From positions 1 to 49,629 of the forward strand of contig NZ_ACFY01000140.1 of NCBI RefSeq assembly GCF_000174195.1: DNA of 49,629 nt. Reading direction: 5' to 3'. The position numbers and the translations under genes are program-made. Below the pieces are notes generated by a model, which saw only the letters and a program-made list of their open reading frames with translations, did not search any database and was not told the origin of the DNA. The DNA comes from Roseburia inulinivorans DSM 16841 (lineage in GTDB: Bacteria; Bacillota; Clostridia; Lachnospirales; Lachnospiraceae). Positions 44,868-49,629 of the stretch are shown piece by piece. The stretch's first letter is position 1, and every line of letters begins with the position of its first letter.

Positions 44868-45074
44868 TCAATCGTGCGCTGCCAGCTTTCGCCGCAGGTA
44901 TTCTTCCAGATTATCAAGCCCTACCGCCTGTACTTCCGGCAGCACTTTTTCCAGCACAGCGCCCTCCTGAATGAGCCGCCTTGTCCGGGCTTTTCGTGCC
45001 TTCACCCGGTCCCGTGCCTGGGCTTCCTCCAAGCGGTGCTTTGCCTGTAACAGTTTCTTTTCTTCACTTGTCAT
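44868..45074 (-). CDS. DUF3847-type small mobilization-region protein
   Basis: The 68-residue, strongly charged protein (MTSEEKKLLQAKHRLEEAQA, then RKARTRRLIQEGAVLEKVLP) is predicted to be a long helix, and matches small proteins found before MobA/MobL relaxases in gut Firmicutes elements. It may help the relaxase bind oriT, but that is inference from position. The ribosome site overlaps the end of the helix-turn-helix gene, 4 bp upstream, so the two are coupled. Confidence 0.7.
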   Translation of the reverse strand: MTSEEKKLLQAKHRLEEAQARDRVKARKARTRRLIQEGAVLEKVLPEVQAVGLDNLEEYLRRKLAAHD

Positions 45075-45078
45075 AGGT

Positions 45079-45291
45079 TTACCTCCGTTTCTGCCAGATC
45101 AGGTCATAGCCCAGCACATCGGCCAGCTCCACGACCTCTTTATAGCGAATAGATTCTCGCTGGAGCTTGGCGGACAGGTTGGAAACACTGTCCGACCAGC
45201 CGTATTCCTCATGAAGCCGGTCAACCAGCTCCTGCATGGTGTATCCCGCCCGGACGATCTGTGCCTTAATTTCGTTGCGTACCGTCATCAT
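45079..45291 (-). CDS. Helix-turn-helix regulator of mobilizable element
   Basis: With ATG at 45291 (AGGAGG 7 bp upstream) the protein is 70 residues: MMTVRNEIKAQIVRAGYTMQ, then ELVDRLHEEYGWSDSVSNLS and a C-terminal LADVLGYDLIWQKRR. The spacing of hydrophobic residues fits a lambda-repressor-like helix-turn-helix, as in the DUF6471 group. A longer frame from 45348 adds 19 residues without a ribosome site. It probably regulates the mobilization genes that follow. Confidence 0.7.
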   Translation of the reverse strand: MMTVRNEIKAQIVRAGYTMQELVDRLHEEYGWSDSVSNLSAKLQRESIRYKEVVELADVLGYDLIWQKRR

Positions 45292-45663
45292 CAAAAATCC
45301 TCCTAAATTTACTTGATAAAAAAGCGAAGCCGGTACGCCCTCTGGCATAGCCGCTTCGCTGTGTCGTGAAAAATTCTCTTATCAATAAATCCGTTCAGAA
45401 TTGCCGGTGTGATGTCCCGTCCATAGGTCGCACCTTCCGACTTTCCCGTTCCGTGTGACTTGGTTTGAAACCGTGCATTTTCCCATGGTTCCATGCACTC
45501 GGTTCACCGGGGTGAGAAGCACGGTTTCGCAAAATGATTTCTTCCAACCGTCAAATACTTTTCGATTCCCACTTGCCTTGATTTACCCCTCCGATTTTGC
45601 CAGCGATTTTTGATATACAACCGCTGAATTGCTATAAAAGGGAGAACAACTGTCAATCAAAGC
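45292..45663. other. Intergenic region between primase and regulator
   Basis: About 370 bp without a supportable gene. A 61-codon frame on the minus strand (45494-45309) has no ribosome site or recognisable sequence. The promoter for the regulator-DUF3847-relaxase genes should lie here, but I found no clear -35/-10 pair. Confidence 0.4.
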
Positions 45664-45725
45664 GTACGTACGTACACGATTCAGCGCCGCCATTCCTCCG
45701 GCACATCTTCCGGTACGTACGTACG
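45664..45725. repeat. Paired GTACGTACGTAC palindromes
   Basis: The 12-bp self-complementary GTACGTACGTAC occurs at 45664-45675 and 45713-45724, 49 bp apart, one on each side of the primase stop codon (45681). The second copy encodes RTYV of the primase. They may be protein-binding sites or a replication-linked element. Confidence 0.6.
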
Positions 45726-47060
45726 CATCGAATCGCCGGAAAACACTGATATATGATTTCTCACCAATACTTCAACCCCCAGAAAACCACGCACCCGCCG
45801 TCCGGCTGCGTTGGTCACATTGTTGCAGTATTCCAGATTGTAGCGGCTCTGGCAGGCGATCAGAGCTTCGCTGAAGCTGCGTGGTTTCAGGGCAGGCAGG
45901 TTGTTCTCGGTGCAGTAAATCTGGTATGCTTCGTACAGTTCTTTGGAGCTGGCAGATAGATCGGCTTTCAGGCGAACATACCCGTCAGAATCCAGAAAAT
46001 CATAGACATTGTTGTTGTCCCGTTTGACTGCCTCCCGGTTTTCTCTGGTGCGGTCACTTTCGGTGAACTTGAAGTTGTTGGCGGCCAGCCGCTGCAATCC
46101 CTCAAAAGCCCACAGCAGAATACCCTCCACCTCGGCTTTCATCTTCTCGGCCAGGTCGGGATCATCCACACGGCCAGCCGGTTTTTCTTTTGTGGTCAGC
46201 ACCAGCTGACGGCGGTAAAATCCGTCGCTCCGGTCAAACAGCGCCTGCAAATCTCCGTTGGAGAAAGCCAGCAGCCGGGCGCACATCCATCCCTGATAGC
46301 TCTGCTTGCCCTTGCGCTCCAAATCCATTTTGCCCTGGGCGGTGACGATGGATTTTACATAGTTGGTCTGGCGCAGAGCCTCCATCCGCATATCGTCATC
46401 CACGCACAGGAGGATATGCTCCAGATCAGCACGGGCAAACCGGTTCTCGGATATTTTCCCGATGCTGCCGTCCTTCATGTTGGAACCGAACAAAGTTCCC
46501 AGCACAGCGCCGATCTGCGACTTTCCTTCGCCGCCGCTGCCCTTAATCACCATCATCCGCTGTCCCTTATTGCTGGGGATCAGGCAGTAGCCGATATATT
46601 CCTGCAAGGTGGGAATATCCTCCGGGTAGAGCAGACCATCCAGAAATTGCAGCCAGAGAACAGGCTTTGGGGCGTTGGGGTTGTAGGCCACGGGGAAACG
46701 GTTGCGGACGTTTTCCGGCTTTCCCTCCGCAAAGGTTCCATCCAGAAAAAGCGTCCCGTTGGAAAGGTGAATCCGGTCCGGCTCCGGGGGAAAATCCTCC
46801 ACCAGCGCCGCCAGCTTCATCAGCTCCACAATGTTGCTGATTTTGCGGGGAATGTTGCTGACCGCACAGCATTTCAGCTCCTCAAAAATCTCTCCCCGCA
46901 GGGGCAGTTCGTCTGTCACACGGCCTTCGGGCGTGAAAAAAGCCCCGTTTGTGAAGATGATCTTGTGCGTCTGCAAGAACTCCTCACAAAACAGGGCTTC
47001 GTTGATGCTTTTTCCATCAAACCAGACGGGCATCCCGTCAAGCTGCGCTTTGTTTTTCAT
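45681..47060 (-). CDS. Phage/plasmid-type primase-helicase (SF3, D5-like)
   Basis: About 459 residues from MKNKAQLDGMPVWFDGKSIN (GGAGG at good spacing; ATG two codons earlier is too close). A D5_N-like region (LLYPEDIPTLQEYIGYCLIP) precedes the SF3 ATPase with Walker A IKGSGGEGKSQIGAVLG, Walker B LCVDDDMR and sensor LLAFSNGD. The C-terminal winged helix region is LSASSKELYEAYQIYC. Such proteins unwind DNA and start replication of plasmids, phages and integrated elements. It overlaps the CHC2 primase gene by 23 bp, forming a two-part replication module. Confidence 0.88.
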   Translation of the reverse strand: MKNKAQLDGMPVWFDGKSINEALFCEEFLQTHKIIFTNGAFFTPEGRVTDELPLRGEIFEELKCCAVSNIPRKISNIVELMKLAALVEDFPPEPDRIHLSNGTLFLDGTFAEGKPENVRNRFPVAYNPNAPKPVLWLQFLDGLLYPEDIPTLQEYIGYCLIPSNKGQRMMVIKGSGGEGKSQIGAVLGTLFGSNMKDGSIGKISENRFARADLEHILLCVDDDMRMEALRQTNYVKSIVTAQGKMDLERKGKQSYQGWMCARLLAFSNGDLQALFDRSDGFYRRQLVLTTKEKPAGRVDDPDLAEKMKAEVEGILLWAFEGLQRLAANNFKFTESDRTRENREAVKRDNNNVYDFLDSDGYVRLKADLSASSKELYEAYQIYCTENNLPALKPRSFSEALIACQSRYNLEYCNNVTNAAGRRVRGFLGVEVLVRNHISVFSGDSMRTYVPEDVPEEWRR

Positions 47061-47658
47061 GGGCATCGTCCTCCTTTTTCAGCCTGTCCAGCCGTTCCTC
47101 CAAACCGGCGATCAGACCATCCTTGTTCAGCATTTCTACGATTTTTACCCGTTGTTCCAGCTCGGCGGCAATGAGCAAATCTGCCAGATACTCCACATAG
47201 TCCAGCATCTGGCAGGCTTCCACAAACCGGTCATCCAGAACATCTTCCGGTGTCTTGGGTGTGTGCTGCACCTTCCAGCGTTCCAGAAGATGCAGATAAT
47301 CGCACAATACCCGCAGGCAGCGCACTTGCTCCTGCCGGTATGCTTTCAGCAGGGGACGCTCCGGTTTGGGCAGGGCAGCTGCCGCAGGCGGCTTGTCCGG
47401 GCCAATCCCAAAATCCTGGGCCAGCTTCTGTGCTGCCTCGTAGCTGCTCAGGTCAAACAGCTTCGCCACAAGGTCGATCACATCGCCGGTGGCTCCGCAG
47501 CCGAAACAGTAAAAATAACGCTCGTTCAGCTTCATGCTGGGGTGCCGGTCCTCATGGAACGGACAGCTGCACATCCCGTTTCGGCTGACTTGCAGCCCAT
47601 AGTGTTCAGCCGCATCGGGCACACAAATATTCTGTTTTACCAGTTCAAAGAGTGTCAT
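47038..47658 (-). CDS. CHC2 zinc-finger DNA primase fragment-type protein
   Basis: The 206-residue protein has an N-terminal CHC2 zinc finger: MCSCPFHEDRHPSMKL, then YFYCFGCGATGDVIDLVAKL, which is the DnaG-type Cys-His-Cys2 fold that binds single-stranded DNA during priming. No TOPRIM domain follows; the remainder is helical (LRVLCDYLHLLERWKV and later). GGAGGG lies 7 bp before the ATG. It works presumably with the SF3 helicase encoded next, with which it overlaps. Confidence 0.88.
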   Translation of the reverse strand: MTLFELVKQNICVPDAAEHYGLQVSRNGMCSCPFHEDRHPSMKLNERYFYCFGCGATGDVIDLVAKLFDLSSYEAAQKLAQDFGIGPDKPPAAAALPKPERPLLKAYRQEQVRCLRVLCDYLHLLERWKVQHTPKTPEDVLDDRFVEACQMLDYVEYLADLLIAAELEQRVKIVEMLNKDGLIAGLEERLDRLKKEDDAHEKQSAA

Positions 47659-47690
47659 AAAAAATCCCTCCGTTTCAGGGCATAAAAAAT

Positions 47691-47721
47691 GCGGCCTGCC
47701 CGGTTTATTTGGGCAGGCCGC
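47691..47721 (-). terminator. Recombinase terminator
   Basis: GCGGCCTGCCC pairs perfectly with GGGCAGGCCGC (11 bp) around 9 nt, followed on the minus strand by ATTTTTTATG. It lies 6 bp past the recombinase stop. Confidence 0.85.
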
Positions 47722-47726
47722 AATCC

Positions 47727-49629
47727 TTATGCAGTTTGTGATGCTTCCGTTTCTTTGGCTTTCCGCTTTTCCTGCCGGTAGAACTTCTCCCGGCAGGCGG
47801 GTTTGCAGAATTTAGCGTTGGGGCGGATAGACTGGAACGACTCTCCGCAGCACTGGCACACCAGCTGGTACGGTTCACCCGGAACGATCAGCCCTTCGGC
47901 AATCTTCTGTTTGCGCTCCTTCTGGCGCAGATATTTTTCATGGTCACGGATGCGCTTCTGGCGGCGCTTTTCCTCCGCAGCCAGTTCTTCCTCGGTGGGT
48001 TCGGGCATGGGCACTTCAAATTTCCCGATAAAGTTCAGGTAAATCTCGATTTCCTGAACCCGTTCCCCGGTGCTTCTGTCCGGGGCATGGACCAGAATCT
48101 TCTCCACAAATTCATGGATCATAGGGGCGGTCAGCTCGGTGAAATCTGTATATTTCTGTGCCAGCGCCAGAAAGTGACTGGCACGGTCCGTGTCCTCATG
48201 GAACTGGTTCAGCTGCGCCTGCTCGGAGGCAAGCAGCTGTTCCAGCTCGGCCTGTTCCTTCTCATATTCGGCACACAGCAGCTCGAACCGTTTTTCCTCC
48301 AACTTGCCCATGGCATAGGTTTCATACAGCTTTTTAATCAGCACGTCCAGCTCGGCGCTGCGCCTGCGCTCCTTGGCGACCTTGCGTTTCAGCTCCTTGG
48401 CTGCTTCCTGCTGGCGAACCTGTGAAATGCTGCGAACCTTCTGAATAAATTCCTCCCTGTTCTGGATGGCATAGCTGGCGGTAGTGCGGATGGTTTCCAG
48501 AATCAGGGCGTTCAGAGCCTTGGTGCTGACGCTGTGGGAAAAACACATCTGGGTTTCTCGTTCGATGGTCAAGCAGTAGGTGGAACAGTTATAGGTGTCG
48601 TTTCTGTACTCCTTGCCATCTGCCCGTGTGTGTTTGCCCCGGTGGTTATACATCTTTGCTCCGCAGTCGGCACAGAACACAAGGCCGGTCAGGGGATTGG
48701 CGACGCCAGTGGTATCTGTCCGGCGCACCGTCCGCTTCACCTGCTGGGCCAGCTGCCAGGTTTCCGGGTCAACAATGGCCTCGTGGGTATTCTCAAAAAT
48801 CAGCCAGTCGGACGGGTCATTTTTTACCCGCTTATCCCGGTAGGACTTTTTTGGAGGAACGGAAATTCACGGTATGCCCCATATATTCCGGTTTCTCCAA
48901 CATGGAGCTGACCGTAAAGCCGTACCAGTCATAGGGGCGGCTGGTGTCCACGGTATTCTTCCGGCTGCCCCTGCCGTTGCGGGCCAGATAATAGGCGGGG
49001 CACTCCACCTTCTCGGCTGTGAGCATTTTTGGAAATCTCATAGGGGCCGTGTCCCTCCACCGCAAGCCGGAAAATTCGCCGCACCACAGTGGCAGCTTCC
49101 TCGTCCACCAGCCAGTGGTCCTTGTCCTCCGGGTCTTTTTTGTAGCCATAGATGGCGTTGTTGGTGGTGGGCTTGCCCGCCTTGCCCTTGACACGGTATG
49201 CTGCCGAAACCTTTTTGGACTGGTCACGCAGATACCATTCGTTCATGATATTGAGAAAGGGGGCAAACTCGCCGCTGTCCTGTTCCTCGCTGTCAATGTT
49301 ATTGGCAACAGCAACAAAATGAACCCCATTCTGCCGGAACATTACCTCGGTGTAAAAGCCGGTTTGCAGATAGTTTCTGCCGATCCGACTTAGGTCCTTA
49401 CACAGCAGGTGGGCCACCTTTCCCGCCTCGATGTCCGCCACAAGGCGCTTCCATGCGGGACGGTCAAAGTTGCCGCCGGACCACCCATCGTCTGTGTAGT
49501 GGACGATATTGGTGTAGCCCCGCTGTGCTGCATAGCTTTCAAGATAACGTTTCTGGTTCAGAATGGAGTTCGAGTCGCCCGTGAGGTCATCGTCACGGGA
49601 CAGGCGCTCATAGAGCGCAGTGATTTTTT
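47727..49629 (-). pseudogene. Large serine recombinase (TnpX-like), two frame breaks, 5' end outside window
   Basis: From the right edge: ITALYERLSRDDDLTGDSNS with the catalytic Ser, DDGWSGGNFDRPAWKRLV, DLSRIGRNYLQTGFYTEV (resolvase domain), AIYGYKKDPEDKDHWL (recombinase domain), VFCADCGAKMYNH (zinc ribbon) and a coiled coil to 47727. The frame shifts at A/T runs near 49026-49030 (EISK then MLTAEKVECPAYY) and 48847-48852 (NFRSSKK then SYRDKRVKNDP). Both joins need one base removed or two added. The enzyme excises and integrates the element through a circular form. If the breaks are real it is inactive; if they are read errors it is intact. Confidence 0.8.

Noticed and set aside
45309..45494. 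61-codon minus-strand ORF upstream of the helix-turn-helix gene
   Set aside because: No ribosome site or recognisable family, and low-complexity composition; kept only as a note on the intergenic region.
46416..47685. Long plus-strand ORFs opposite the primase genes
   Set aside because: They are shadows of the CHC2 and SF3 genes, which have correct starts, ribosome sites and catalytic motifs.

Overview
The window reads as a chromosome segment of a Gram-positive, spore-forming gut anaerobe of the Lachnospiraceae type (Roseburia/Agathobacter-like). Grounds are the sporulation gene spoIVA, AGGAGG ribosome sites, a moderate-GC chromosome, the arginine-to-spermidine gene set common in that group, and mobile elements and resistance genes that circulate in gut Firmicutes. 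Family names come from recognising motifs by eye; no search was run.

Layout. 1-2.0 kb is a patch of decayed accessory genes (AlbA/Schlafen-like regulator, macro domain, response-regulator start) around one intact uracil-DNA-glycosylase-like gene. 2.1-7.3 kb holds two NAD(P)-dependent reductases, a two-component system with a membrane protein, and a LUD-domain gene; the reductase operon and the response regulator share an 11-bp-periodic AAACAAA box. 7.4-15.1 kb is a polyamine operon on the minus strand: speA, speE, carboxynorspermidine-dehydrogenase-like gene, nspC, aguA, aguB. It makes putrescine through agmatine and then longer polyamines, and is preceded by a leader RNA that ends in a terminator and carries a small ORF. 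15.2-24.5 kb is core: rpsU, alaS, a small membrane protein, an MBL hydrolase with an amidohydrolase, spoIVA, a lipid kinase and a GGDEF protein.

24.8-31.1 kb is an AT-rich five-gene cassette on the minus strand: metallophosphoesterase, GASH-like helical protein, two TRAFAC-type GTPases (double-GTPase families) and GAP1-like protein. This is the most exciting part, a GTPase-centred biological-conflict system that as far as I know has no worked-out mechanism. It abuts a 5'-truncated large serine recombinase (31.2-32.7 kb).

32.9-42.7 kb is a GC-rich type III restriction-modification locus (SNF2-like helicase, Mod, small membrane protein, Res). Mod has lost its N-terminal part and is split by a 2.3-kb segment carrying intact aph(3')-IIIa between fragments of sat4 and ant(6). 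42.7-49.6 kb is a mobilizable element: MobA/MobL relaxase, oriT with an RSF1010-type nick site, DUF3847, helix-turn-helix protein, SF3 helicase/primase, CHC2 primase, and a large serine recombinase that runs off the right end.

A caution applies to the whole annotation. At least eight genes become full length if one A/T is added to a short A/T run, so homopolymer under-calling in the source sequence is likely. I give the repaired coordinates and say so each time.
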